Shown here: piece by piece, positions 1-6,626 of the stretch
Layout: each line of letters opens with the position of its first letter
Numbering within the stretch: position 1 is the first letter of the stretch
Origin: Ruminococcaceae bacterium UBA1772
GTDB taxonomy: Bacteria; Bacillota; Clostridia; Oscillospirales; Acutalibacteraceae
Reading direction: 5' to 3'
DNA: 10,410 nt
Assembly: GCA_002314645.1 (NCBI GenBank)
Contig: DCGS01000062.1
Span: 639 to 11,048 of the forward strand
Position numbers and translations under genes: made by a program
Notes under the pieces: model-generated
Seen by the model: only the letters and a program-made list of their open reading frames with translations
Databases searched by the model: none
Told to the model about the DNA's origin: nothing

Positions 1-215
1 TCTACGTCCTGAGTCTCCTGAACACTTCGAGTTGGTTCAAAGCGCGATGCATTATTTTTAGCATAGTTTAAAGCAAATTCGTATGCATCGTGAAGCTCTC
101 TAAACTCCTCTGGATGTTCCTCAGGATGTACAAGTCGAGACTTCTTCGCATATGCTTTTTTTATTGCTCTTTGGTCAGTTGTTCTCTGAATCCCGAGTAT
201 TTTCCAGTAGTCCAT
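1..215 (-). CDS. J-domain co-chaperone, N-terminal part (3' end outside window)
   Basis: The first 71 codons encode a J domain, which recruits an Hsp70 and stimulates its ATPase. The protein starts MDYWKILGI (helix I), has a basic helix II around residues 15-29 (AIKKAYAKKSR), then the loop HPEEHPEEF (30-38) and helix III (RELHDAYEFAL, about 39-49). The invariant HPD tripeptide reads HPE here (residues 30-32). After residue 55 the sequence becomes polar, like a linker. The ATG shares its A with the TAA of hscC (TAATG), so translation is probably coupled and the partner is presumably that Hsp70. Family knowledge: E. coli HscC works with the J proteins DjlB and DjlC. I infer the same arrangement here. 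The C-terminal region is not visible, so membrane anchoring cannot be judged. The protein could be catalytically weakened by the HPE change, although the charge is kept. Confidence 0.88.
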   Translation of the reverse strand, partial: MDYWKILGIQRTTDQRAIKKAYAKKSRLVHPEEHPEEFRELHDAYEFALNYAKNNASRFEPTRSVQETQDV

Positions 216-1963
216 TAATAATCGTCCTCTTCGTCTTCATCTGAAAAATCAAAGTCACGCATGAATACATCAAATGAATCTTCTCTGTTTTCTATTATGT
301 CAAGGAATTCTGAAAATTCCTTTCTTGCACGTCTAATTCTCTTGTCATTCTGACTTCCAAGAATTTCAAGGAAACGGCTGATGTTTGCACCAACAATGTC
401 TCTTGTTTCTGCATACACCTCTGTGTAGAGACGTTCTGCTCTTGCAAGAACTGCTTTGTTGACTTCCTCATCTCTTGGAAGAATTTTAAGCTTTGAAAGT
501 GCTTCTCTCTTTGAAGCAATCTCCTCTTCTGTAAGCTTTATATTCTTGTTAAGGATGAGTGTGCTCTTTGTTTCTCCTGTTGAAACGCACTTTACGTCTA
601 CTTCAAGAATACCGTTTATGTCGTAGGAGAAGCGTACATCGCAGCACTCTTCACCCGCCTTATTCTTTGGAACATTTATTTCAATTTCACCAAGGAAGAG
701 GTTGTCTCTGCAATACATGTTTTCACCCTGGTAAATCTGGAATACCATTTTTGCCTGGTTGTCAGATACTGTGTAGTATGTTCCCATTTTACTTGCTGGG
801 AGGGTTGTATTTCTCTCAATAATTGGAGAGAAAAGTGGGTCCTCAGTCTTTGCCCTGTTTATTATGTTTGTGCCAAGTGTGAATGGGCAAATATCTGTAA
901 GGATTGTATCCTTTATTTCCTCGTTACGAGCCTTAATGCCAGCTACAACACCCGCTCCAATTCCAACAACCTTGTCAGGGTCAATGTCAGATTTCATTTC
1001 AACTCCAACAAGTCGCTCAATGTACTTCTGTACAGATACCATCTTGGATGATCCACCAACCATAACAACATAGTCAATGTCATTTACAGTAAGGTTTGAG
1101 TCGCGAAGTGCTCTTTCAATTGGAACTTCTATTCTTCTAAAGAGCGATGCAGACACTTCTACAAGCTTTTTATTTGTAAGAGCTGCCGTGCATTCCTTGC
1201 CCTCAATGTTTGCATACATAAGGACAGGCTCAGTACTGTTAAGTGCAATTTTGCACATTTCAGCCTGCTTTAAAATGATTGCCTTTGCTTCATTTGAAAG
1301 TTCCTCTACAAGGAGACCATTCTCCTTGCAGAAGTAGTCTGCAATGGCAATATTAAAGTCGTCACCGCCGAGGTGGTTGTCACCTGAAACTGAGACAATT
1401 TCAATGATGTTGTCAAAGGCGTCAACGACTGACACGTCAAGTGTTCCGCCGCCAAGGTCAACAACTAAGAAGGTTGCGTCCTCCTCGGCGTCTTCCCTAT
1501 ACGCAAGCGCCGCTGCTGATGGCTCGTTGATAATTCTTTCAACGGTGAGGCCTGACAGCTGACCTGCAAGTTTTGTGGCATTTCTGCCGTTGTCATCAAA
1601 GTATGCAGGCACAGAAATAACGGCCTCCGTTACCTCCTCGCCAAGGAACGCCTCCGCATCCTCTTTCAGCTGTCGAATAACGAAGCTTGAAAGCTCCGGC
1701 GCTGTAAATTCCTTTGTACCGAGCATCAATGTGGTGTCAGTACCCATGAATCGCTTAAAGCTAGCCACTGTAAGCTCTGGATGCGAAATAAGTCTGTCCT
1801 TTGCAATTTGGCCGACTATTATGTTTTCACCATCTTCATCAAGACCCACGCATGAAGGAGTTAAATACTCTCCAAGTGAGTTTGGTATAAGAGTTGGTTT
1901 TCCATCTTTATAAACACAAACCAAAGAGTTTGTTGTACCTAAATCTATTCCTACAATTGCCAC
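215..1963 (-). CDS. hscC: HscC-type specialised Hsp70 chaperone
   Basis: An ATP-dependent Hsp70 of 582 residues, cytoplasmic. The nucleotide-binding domain (about 1-350) shows GIDLGTTNS (5-13), the catalytic lysine in SFKRFMG (K70), VPAYF (118-122), INEPSAAALAY (145-155), DLGGGTLDVSV (169-179) and VGGSSKM (302-308). The interdomain linker ILTDICPFTLG (354-364) is followed by a beta substrate-binding domain to about 500, a short helical lid and an acidic tail (last 13 residues rich in D and E). It is shorter than housekeeping DnaK (about 610-640) and resembles E. coli HscC in length and in phrases such as LIPN..GEYLTPS, APELSS, LKEDAE and SPIIERNTT, so I call it HscC rather than DnaK. The start is GTG, chosen because AAGGGGG lies 7 bases upstream, overlapping the tatD stop. 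tatD ends 12 bases upstream, and the J-domain gene overlaps its stop by one base. Confidence 0.92.
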   Translation of the reverse strand: MAIVGIDLGTTNSLVCVYKDGKPTLIPNSLGEYLTPSCVGLDEDGENIIVGQIAKDRLISHPELTVASFKRFMGTDTTLMLGTKEFTAPELSSFVIRQLKEDAEAFLGEEVTEAVISVPAYFDDNGRNATKLAGQLSGLTVERIINEPSAAALAYREDAEEDATFLVVDLGGGTLDVSVVDAFDNIIEIVSVSGDNHLGGDDFNIAIADYFCKENGLLVEELSNEAKAIILKQAEMCKIALNSTEPVLMYANIEGKECTAALTNKKLVEVSASLFRRIEVPIERALRDSNLTVNDIDYVVMVGGSSKMVSVQKYIERLVGVEMKSDIDPDKVVGIGAGVVAGIKARNEEIKDTILTDICPFTLGTNIINRAKTEDPLFSPIIERNTTLPASKMGTYYTVSDNQAKMVFQIYQGENMYCRDNLFLGEIEINVPKNKAGEECCDVRFSYDINGILEVDVKCVSTGETKSTLILNKNIKLTEEEIASKREALSKLKILPRDEEVNKAVLARAERLYTEVYAETRDIVGANISRFLEILGSQNDKRIRRARKEFSEFLDIIENREDSFDVFMRDFDFSDEDEEDDY

Positions 1964-1975
1964 TCAGACACCCCC

Positions 1976-2755
1976 TTAAAGGTTATATAGTCTTTTTGCA
2001 TTCTCCGCAGTAATATTCAAGATTTCCTGTGGATCCATGCCCCTTATTTCAGCAATTCTCTCTGCCACATATGCAATATATGACGAGTCATTACGTTTGC
2101 CTCTGAAAGGCGTTGGCGCAAGATATGGTGCATCTGTTTCAAGAACTAAAAACTCAAGTGGCATTTGTTCCACAACTTCCACCGTTTTTCTTGCGTTCTT
2201 GAACGTTACGACGCCACCAACGCCAATATACATTCCAAGTTTTATAATTTCCTTTGCCATTTCATATGAACCAGAGAAGCAGTGGACAACGCCCTTTGGC
2301 TTCATATCTTTTAGAATTTTCATGGTGTCCTCGTGAGCTTCTCTGTCGTGAACAATGACAGGAATGTCAAGATCATTTCCAAGGGCAATCTGTCTTTGGA
2401 AAAGATCTATTTGAGTTTCCTTTGGGGCACCATCTTCATAGTAGTAATCAAGACCAATTTCACCAACGGCTACAGCTTTTTCTTCACTTTCAAGAAGTTC
2501 GCCTATGAGTTCAAGGTCGCCCTTTCTCTCCTCGTCTGCCTTTTCAGGATGGTAGCCTAGTGCACCATAAAGAATGTCATATTTCTTTGTAAGCTTGAGC
2601 ACGTTTGCTGATGATAAAAGGTCAACGCCACAGGTGACAACACCTGTGACGCCTTTGTCTTTTAGTCCTGAGAGGACAGTATCCTGGTCCTCCATAAAAG
2701 CTTCATCATCATAATGTGCATGTGTATCAAAAATGTTCTGGTACATGTTTTCCAT
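1976..2755 (-). CDS. tatD: TatD-family metal-dependent DNase
   Basis: A 259-residue TIM-barrel hydrolase of the TatD family, cytoplasmic, likely a 3'-5' exonuclease or DNA-repair nuclease. Metal ligands are in the expected order: HxH in THAHYDD (H12, H14), the glutamate in VGEIGLDYY (E99), H136 in IPVIVHDREAH, H158 in GVVHCFSG and D208 in LETDAPYLAP. Length is normal for the family. The ATG shares a base with the metG stop (TAATG), so the two genes are coupled; an AGGAG lies 13 bases upstream, inside the metG end, which is a long spacing. A second Met at residue 4 is possible but further from that site. metG-tatD adjacency is common in Bacillota (B. subtilis metS-yabD), which supports the assignment. 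In B. subtilis the next genes are rnmV and ksgA; here hscC follows instead. Confidence 0.95.
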   Translation of the reverse strand: MENMYQNIFDTHAHYDDEAFMEDQDTVLSGLKDKGVTGVVTCGVDLLSSANVLKLTKKYDILYGALGYHPEKADEERKGDLELIGELLESEEKAVAVGEIGLDYYYEDGAPKETQIDLFQRQIALGNDLDIPVIVHDREAHEDTMKILKDMKPKGVVHCFSGSYEMAKEIIKLGMYIGVGGVVTFKNARKTVEVVEQMPLEFLVLETDAPYLAPTPFRGKRNDSSYIAYVAERIAEIRGMDPQEILNITAENAKRLYNL

Positions 2756-4716
2756 TATCTGATCTTTGCTCCTGTAGTTAAATCGTCTACGAAAATTACT
2801 TTAACGTCATCCTCTGCACAGTCTGCAGCTAAAATCATTCCGCAGCTTTCAACGCCACAGAGTGTTGCTGGCTTCAAGTTTGCAACAAGGATAACCTTTC
2901 TGCCAACGAGCTCCTCTGGCTTGTAATACTTTGCAATACCAGATGCAACAGTGCGCTCGCCTTCGCCGTCGTCAAGTGTAAGCCTTAGAAGCTTCTTTGC
3001 CTTTGGTACAGGCTCGCACGCCTTTACTTCAGCAACGCGAAGTTCAACCTTTGCAAAGTCCTCAATGCCAATTTGAGCAACGCCTTCTACACCGCCGAGT
3101 GCCTTCTTGTTGTTTGCAACTTCAGCTTCTGCTGCAGCCTTCTGGCGTTCTTCAACTGTCTTCATCATTTCGTCCTTGTCAACACGCTGGAAGAGTGGCT
3201 TTGCCTCTCCAACCTTAATGCCTGCTTCAAGAACACCGAACTTCTCTAGAAGGTCGTAGTCGTTACCATTCATGTTTGTCTGAGCAAAAATTGCATCTGA
3301 AGTGTCAGGTGTGAATGGCTTGAGCATAACTGCAAGGAAACGGATTGCCTCAAGAAGGTTGTAAAGAACTGTTCCAAGTCTTTCCTTCTGCAATTCATCC
3401 TTTGCCAAAGCCCAAGGTGCAGTCTCATCAATATACTTGTTTGCACGCTTTGCAATACCAAGAATTGTATCAAGAGCGTCCGCCATTCTGTACTCAGCAA
3501 TGAGAGTTTCAACCTTTGTAACAGCTTCAAGACATGTCTTCTGGAGGTCTGCATCAAGAGCCTGGTCGTCTGCAGTGCCAGCTACAGGCTTCTGAATTTC
3601 ACCGTCAAAGTACTTGTTAGTCATTGCAATTGTTCTGTTAACAAGGTTACCAATTGTATTTGCAAGATCTGAGTTGTAGCGTTCAATCATTGTTTCATAA
3701 GTGATAGAACCGTCAGATGTGTATGGCATTTCTGAAAGAAGGTAGTAACGAACTGCATCTACGCCAAAGAGTTCAACAAGGTCGTCAGCATAAATTACGT
3801 TACCACGAGACTTAGACATCTTGTCTGTTCCAAAGAGAAGCCAAGGATGTCCGAATACCTGCTTTGGAAGTGGCTCACCAAGTGCCATGAGCATGATTGG
3901 CCAGTAGATTGTATGGAAACGTACAATGTCCTTACCAATAATGTGAACATCAGCAGGCCAGTACTTCTTGTACTGATCAGATGATCCGTCTGGATCATAT
4001 CCAATTGCAGTAATATAGTTTGAAAGAGCATCTATCCAAACATAAACTACGTGCTTGTCGTCAAATGTTACTGGAATACCCCACTTAAATGAAGTACGTG
4101 AAACGCAGAGGTCTTGAAGACCTGGCTTAATAAAGTTATTAAGCATTTCCTTCTTTCTCTGCTCAGGGAAAATGAAGTTTTCATTGCTTTCAATGAACTC
4201 CTCAAGTCTCTTCTGATATTTTGAAAGCTTAAGGAAGTATGCTTCTTCCTTTGTAGGCTTTACTTCTCTTCCACAGTCTGGGCACTTGCCGTCAACAAGC
4301 TGTGACTCTGTCCAGAATGACTCACATGGAGTACAGTAGAGACCTTCATACTCAGACTTATAGATATCACCCTGGTCATAGAGCTTCTTGAAGATTTTCT
4401 GAACTACCTTTTCATGATAGTCATCTGTTGTACGAATGAATTTATCATATGTTGTATTGAGAAGGTCGCAAATTCCACGGATTTCTCCAGCTACCTTGTC
4501 AACGTACTCCTTTGGAGTCACGTTTGCAGCCTTTGCATACTCCTCAATTTTCTGTCCGTGCTCGTCAGTTCCTGTAAGGAAGAAAACGTCGTAGCCCTGC
4601 ATTCGTTTGTACCTCGCAAGAGCGTCAGTCATAACGATTTCATAGGTGTTACCTATGTGAGGCTTACGAGATGTGTAAGCAATGGCAGTGGTAATATAAT
4701 ACTTTCCTTTTTCCAC
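2755..4716 (-). CDS. metG: Methionyl-tRNA synthetase
   Basis: A class I aminoacyl-tRNA synthetase charging tRNA-Met with methionine, 653 residues. The N-terminal Rossmann fold has the HIGH-equivalent PHIGN (H20-N23) and TGTDEHGQKI (48-57). The zinc knuckle has CxxC pairs at C128/C131 and C145/C148, and KMSKS is at 299-303. A helical anticodon-binding domain follows. The C-terminal part from about 549 is the EMAP/Arc1p-like tRNA-binding and dimerisation domain (VELRVAEV, SGIAKYY, VANLKPA). The length suits a bacterial enzyme with this appendage. The start is GTG with a strong AAGGAGG 8 bases upstream. It is the first gene of the metG-tatD-hscC-J operon. I looked for a T-box or SAM riboswitch upstream: there is too little room and no T-box GGUGGNACC sequence, so regulation is probably at the promoter. 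Confidence 0.97.
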   Translation of the reverse strand: MEKGKYYITTAIAYTSRKPHIGNTYEIVMTDALARYKRMQGYDVFFLTGTDEHGQKIEEYAKAANVTPKEYVDKVAGEIRGICDLLNTTYDKFIRTTDDYHEKVVQKIFKKLYDQGDIYKSEYEGLYCTPCESFWTESQLVDGKCPDCGREVKPTKEEAYFLKLSKYQKRLEEFIESNENFIFPEQRKKEMLNNFIKPGLQDLCVSRTSFKWGIPVTFDDKHVVYVWIDALSNYITAIGYDPDGSSDQYKKYWPADVHIIGKDIVRFHTIYWPIMLMALGEPLPKQVFGHPWLLFGTDKMSKSRGNVIYADDLVELFGVDAVRYYLLSEMPYTSDGSITYETMIERYNSDLANTIGNLVNRTIAMTNKYFDGEIQKPVAGTADDQALDADLQKTCLEAVTKVETLIAEYRMADALDTILGIAKRANKYIDETAPWALAKDELQKERLGTVLYNLLEAIRFLAVMLKPFTPDTSDAIFAQTNMNGNDYDLLEKFGVLEAGIKVGEAKPLFQRVDKDEMMKTVEERQKAAAEAEVANNKKALGGVEGVAQIGIEDFAKVELRVAEVKACEPVPKAKKLLRLTLDDGEGERTVASGIAKYYKPEELVGRKVILVANLKPATLCGVESCGMILAADCAEDDVKVIFVDDLTTGAKIR

Positions 4717-4763
4717 CGTTTTCTCCTCCTTTATAATTTATAATTAATTTAAAATAAAAAACA

Positions 4764-4792
4764 ACGGCTCTATTCTATCACAAATAGGCCGT
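4764..4792 (-). terminator. Hairpin with T tract, overlapping the metG promoter
   Basis: Read on the minus strand, ACGGC-CTATT pairs with AATAG-GCCGT around an 8-base loop, with one bulged A. The run TTGTTTTTTATTTT follows directly (about 4748-4763). The shape is that of an intrinsic terminator, a second one behind the small gene upstream. It also covers the metG -10 region. It could be a back-up terminator, a DNA operator palindrome or both. Confidence 0.5.
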
Positions 4793-4801
4793 ATAATTCA
4801 A
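4772..4801 (-). promoter_or_regulatory. Candidate metG operon promoter (extended -10)
   Basis: On the minus strand TTGAAT (-35, 4796-4801) is followed 18 bases later by TAGAAT (-10, 4772-4777), preceded by TG one base upstream (TGATAGAAT, an extended -10). Transcription would start near 4765, leaving an AT-rich leader of about 50 bases before the GTG at 4716. A promoter further downstream would place the start inside the ribosome binding site. The motif lies within the hairpin at 4764-4792. Confidence 0.5.
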
Positions 4802-4803
4802 CA

Positions 4804-4838
4804 AAAATAAAAGGCGCCAAACCACAAGGTCAGCGCCA
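4804..4838 (-). terminator. Intrinsic terminator of the 86-residue gene
   Basis: On the minus strand, GGCGC (4833-4837) pairs with GCGCC (4813-4817). An inner ACC/GGT stem closes on the loop TTGT, and TTTTATTTTT follows. It starts 12 bases after the stop of the gene at 4850. Confidence 0.85.
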
Positions 4839-4849
4839 CATTTATTTTA

Positions 4850-5110
4850 TTATTTTCCCCTAAGTTTAGCAACTGCCTCGCGAATTTTTTCATCTGAGAA
4901 AAAGCTAGCACTAGCTTCGTCAACTAACTTATTTTCACCCGATACAATTTCATTAAGGCTAAACTGAATTTCAAGCTCACGAAGATATTTGTCTCTTTCT
5001 TCCTGCTCCATTGACGCAAATGTTTCCCATTGCTTCTTCATTTTAAGCAGTTCTTCGTTATCCTGAATGTTATCTAAATTAGTAAAATCAAGTTTTCCGC
5101 GTTCGTCCAC
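4850..5110 (-). CDS. Small charged protein of unknown function (86 aa)
   Basis: I do not recognise this protein. It is soluble, very rich in E, K, D and N, mostly helical in appearance (NEELLKMKKQWETFASMEQEERDKYLRELE), with no cysteine, signal peptide or membrane segment; it ends AVAKLRGK. The start is GTG at 5110 (reading VDERGKLDF), chosen because AAGGGG lies 7 bases upstream and the sigma-A promoter at 5141-5169 puts the transcript start near 5134. A longer reading from an ATG at 5194 is excluded because its first codons lie upstream of that promoter and in a repeat fragment. It is a single-gene transcript with its own promoter and terminator, upstream of and co-oriented with metG. The compact transcription unit supports a real gene. 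The helical, charged composition might suit a small adaptor or nucleic-acid-associated protein, but nothing proves this. Confidence 0.75.
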   Translation of the reverse strand: MDERGKLDFTNLDNIQDNEELLKMKKQWETFASMEQEERDKYLRELEIQFSLNEIVSGENKLVDEASASFFSDEKIREAVAKLRGK

Positions 5111-5140
5111 AAAAATTCCCCTTCTTATGTAGATATGACA

Positions 5141-5169
5141 ATTATAAACGATTTCTCCGCATGAGTCAA
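5141..5169 (-). promoter_or_regulatory. Sigma-A promoter of the 86-residue gene
   Basis: Minus strand: TTGACT (5164-5169), a 17-base spacer, and TATAAT (5141-5146). This is one mismatch from consensus in the -35 box and none in the -10. The leader to the GTG at 5110 is short and contains AAGGGG. The -35 box abuts the repeat core at 5171. Confidence 0.88.
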
Positions 5170-5170
5170 T

Positions 5171-5204
5171 GGGGACGGTTCTCCTGCGGCACACTCCCGT
5201 GGCA
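5171..5204 (+). repeat. Decayed copy of the GGGGACGGTTCT repeat
   Basis: GGGGACGGTTCTC (5171-5183) is followed by GCGGCACACTCCCGTGGCA, which aligns with the GGCACA-loop-TGTGCC hairpin of the copies at 8963 and 10362 but with mismatched stem bases. The downstream half of the repeat is absent. It lies directly upstream of the -35 box of the leftward gene. Confidence 0.65.
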
Positions 5205-5236
5205 TATTTTTAAGAAAACACGAATTAAGACTCACT

Positions 5237-5283
5237 TGTTAACTGAACAATTAGACATCTGTATACAGTTATACACTTGTGTA
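5237..5283. promoter_or_regulatory. Cluster of three short palindromes, operator-like
   Basis: TTGTT-AACTG-AACAA (5237-5251), TGTATA-CAGT-TATACA (5260-5275) and TACAC-TT-GTGTA (5272-5283) lie side by side in the divergent region, upstream of the lipase promoter. The latter two overlap. Such arrays suit dimeric repressors, but no regulator gene is nearby and I cannot name one. The rest of 5205-5404 shows only AT-rich sequence and the lipase promoter. Confidence 0.35.
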
Positions 5284-5336
5284 AACTCGCAACGAATATA
5301 ACAGTTTTCTTATGTTTATTTCTATATTTTTGCAAA

Positions 5337-5365
5337 TAGAAATACCCGTTCAAAGTTTATATAAT
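5337..5365 (+). promoter_or_regulatory. Probable lipase promoter
   Basis: TATAAT (5360-5365) is a perfect -10. The -35 candidate TAGAAA (5337-5342, 4 of 6 matches) is at 17 bases. The leader to the ATG at 5405 is about 33 bases and includes AAAGGAGA. The weak -35 suggests activation or modest expression. Confidence 0.55.
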
Positions 5366-5404
5366 ATCCACGTAAAAAATTCAAATGTAAAAGGAGACCT
5401 AAAC

Positions 5405-6586
5405 ATGGAAATGAAAACAAACTACCCTATGGTCTTAGTTCACGGAATGCTCGGCTTCGGTGAAGATGAACTTATGGATCGTATTGCTCCATATTGGGGT
5501 ATGCTTTCAGGAAGCACTAAACAGTATCTTGAAGACCTAGGTTTTGAAGTTTACTGTCCTTCAGTTGGTAAATACTCAAGTGCATGGGACAGAGCATGTG
5601 AGCTCTACGCTCAACTTATCGGCGGAACAGTAGACTATGGCGAAGCGCATGCTAAAAAATACGGACACAAACGTTTCGGCCGCACCTATAAGAAACCTCT
5701 TTTTGAGGGATTCGGCTCAGACAAAAAAGTTAACCTTTGGGGTCACTCATTCGGCGGTGCTACAATCAGACTCTTTGCCACTCTTATGGCATATGGTTCA
5801 GAGGCAGAAAAAGCTGCAACTCCAGAAAATGAACTTTCAGACCTTTTCAAAGGCGGCAAAGAAGATTGGATTTTCTCCATTACAGCAGTTGCTTCTGTTC
5901 ACGAAGGAACCACTCTTCTCTACTCTGCAAAGGATATCATGGATAAGCTTGAAGACGTTACATATATGCTTGCCAACATCAGTGGTAACAACCCACTTGG
6001 CTGGTTTTATGAAAGCCACATGGAGCAGTGGGATCTCTGTGGCTTTGAAAATGGCAAAGTTACAAGTAAGCCTTTCAGCAGAACAAATCAGAAGAGAGTA
6101 AAAGACAGCCACGACAACGTTTGGTATGACCTTACAATGCAGGGTGCAAAGGAAGTAAACGAGACAATCAAATGTCTTCCAAATGTTTACTACTTCTCAT
6201 GGCCTTGCTGCAAAACAAGTCAGAAATTCTTCTCTCTAAAGCCACGTCAAACTCCACAGCTCACAATGTGCCCACTCTTCTGGCCATTCTCTCGTTCAAT
6301 TGGTAACTATCCAAAGAACACTGTAGATGACTATCCAATAGACGAACACTGGCTTGCAAACGATGGTGTTGTTCCAACAATTTCAGAAACAGCACCATTC
6401 AATGAACCTCACATGGATTTACATGACCTCAAGGGCGAGCCAAAGAAAGGTATGTGGTATGTATACGATACATTCCACGAAGACCACCTCGGTATTATTG
6501 GTGGATTCCTTCTTCCTACAAACACGGCTTACATGAGAGACATCTACAAAAATCACGCTCGTCTTCTCTGCCAGCTTGAAAAATAA
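5405..6586 (+). CDS. Family I.5-like triacylglycerol lipase, no signal peptide
   Basis: A 393-residue alpha/beta hydrolase of the Geobacillus/Staphylococcus lipase type, hydrolysing acylglycerol esters. Visible parts are the oxyanion region LVHGMLGFG (11-19), the nucleophile elbow GHSFGG (S115), the catalytic aspartate in LANDGVVPT (D320) and the catalytic histidine in FHEDHLGIIG (H361). The family zinc site appears intact: D62 in SAWDRACELYAQL, H82 and H88 in EAHAKKYGHKRFG, and D242 in YDLTMQGA. Spacing closely matches the thermophilic Geobacillus lipases (S113, D317, H358). The ATG at 5405 is chosen for AAAGGAGA 7 bases upstream. An in-frame upstream ATG lacks such a site and would not add a convincing signal peptide. 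Relatives are usually secreted with a signal peptide, so this enzyme seems cytoplasmic or exported otherwise. It is monocistronic, with its own promoter and terminator. Confidence 0.92.
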   Translation: MEMKTNYPMVLVHGMLGFGEDELMDRIAPYWGMLSGSTKQYLEDLGFEVYCPSVGKYSSAWDRACELYAQLIGGTVDYGEAHAKKYGHKRFGRTYKKPLFEGFGSDKKVNLWGHSFGGATIRLFATLMAYGSEAEKAATPENELSDLFKGGKEDWIFSITAVASVHEGTTLLYSAKDIMDKLEDVTYMLANISGNNPLGWFYESHMEQWDLCGFENGKVTSKPFSRTNQKRVKDSHDNVWYDLTMQGAKEVNETIKCLPNVYYFSWPCCKTSQKFFSLKPRQTPQLTMCPLFWPFSRSIGNYPKNTVDDYPIDEHWLANDGVVPTISETAPFNEPHMDLHDLKGEPKKGMWYVYDTFHEDHLGIIGGFLLPTNTAYMRDIYKNHARLLCQLEK

Positions 6587-6595
6587 AACATAAAA

Positions 6596-6621
6596 AAAGG
6601 GACGGTTCACACCGTCCCTTT
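6596..6621. terminator. Bidirectional terminator between convergent genes, built from the repeat core
   Basis: AAAGGGACGGT (6596-6606), loop TCAC, ACCGTCCCTTT (6611-6621) form a perfect 11-bp stem. The plus strand continues CTGTTTTATTT and the minus strand continues TTTTATG after the TTT of the stem, so both the lipase and the convergent membrane-protein gene can stop here. The stem contains GGGACGGTTC, the core of the dispersed repeat. Confidence 0.9.
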
Positions 6622-6626
6622 CTGTT

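Noticed and set aside
559..1913. Plus-strand frames opposite hscC
   Set aside because: They are antisense shadows of the strongly conserved chaperone gene and have no start signals.
215..1963. Housekeeping DnaK
   Set aside because: It is short for DnaK, has no grpE or canonical dnaJ beside it, and its wording matches HscC. The rest of the genome is not visible, so a small doubt remains.
4717..4850. T-box or SAM riboswitch controlling metG
   Set aside because: The leader after the likely promoter is only about 50 bases, and I see neither a T-box sequence nor a multi-stem aptamer. Only a promoter-overlapping hairpin is present.
5111..5194. Longer 114-residue version of the small minus-strand protein
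   Set aside because: Its first codons lie upstream of the TTGACT-17-TATAAT promoter and run through the repeat fragment. The GTG at 5110 has a proper ribosome binding site.
5312..5404. Lipase starting at the upstream in-frame ATG with an N-terminal export signal
   Set aside because: No ribosome binding site precedes it. The stretch lacks a basic n-region and cleavage site, and the probable promoter -10 at 5360 lies downstream of that ATG.
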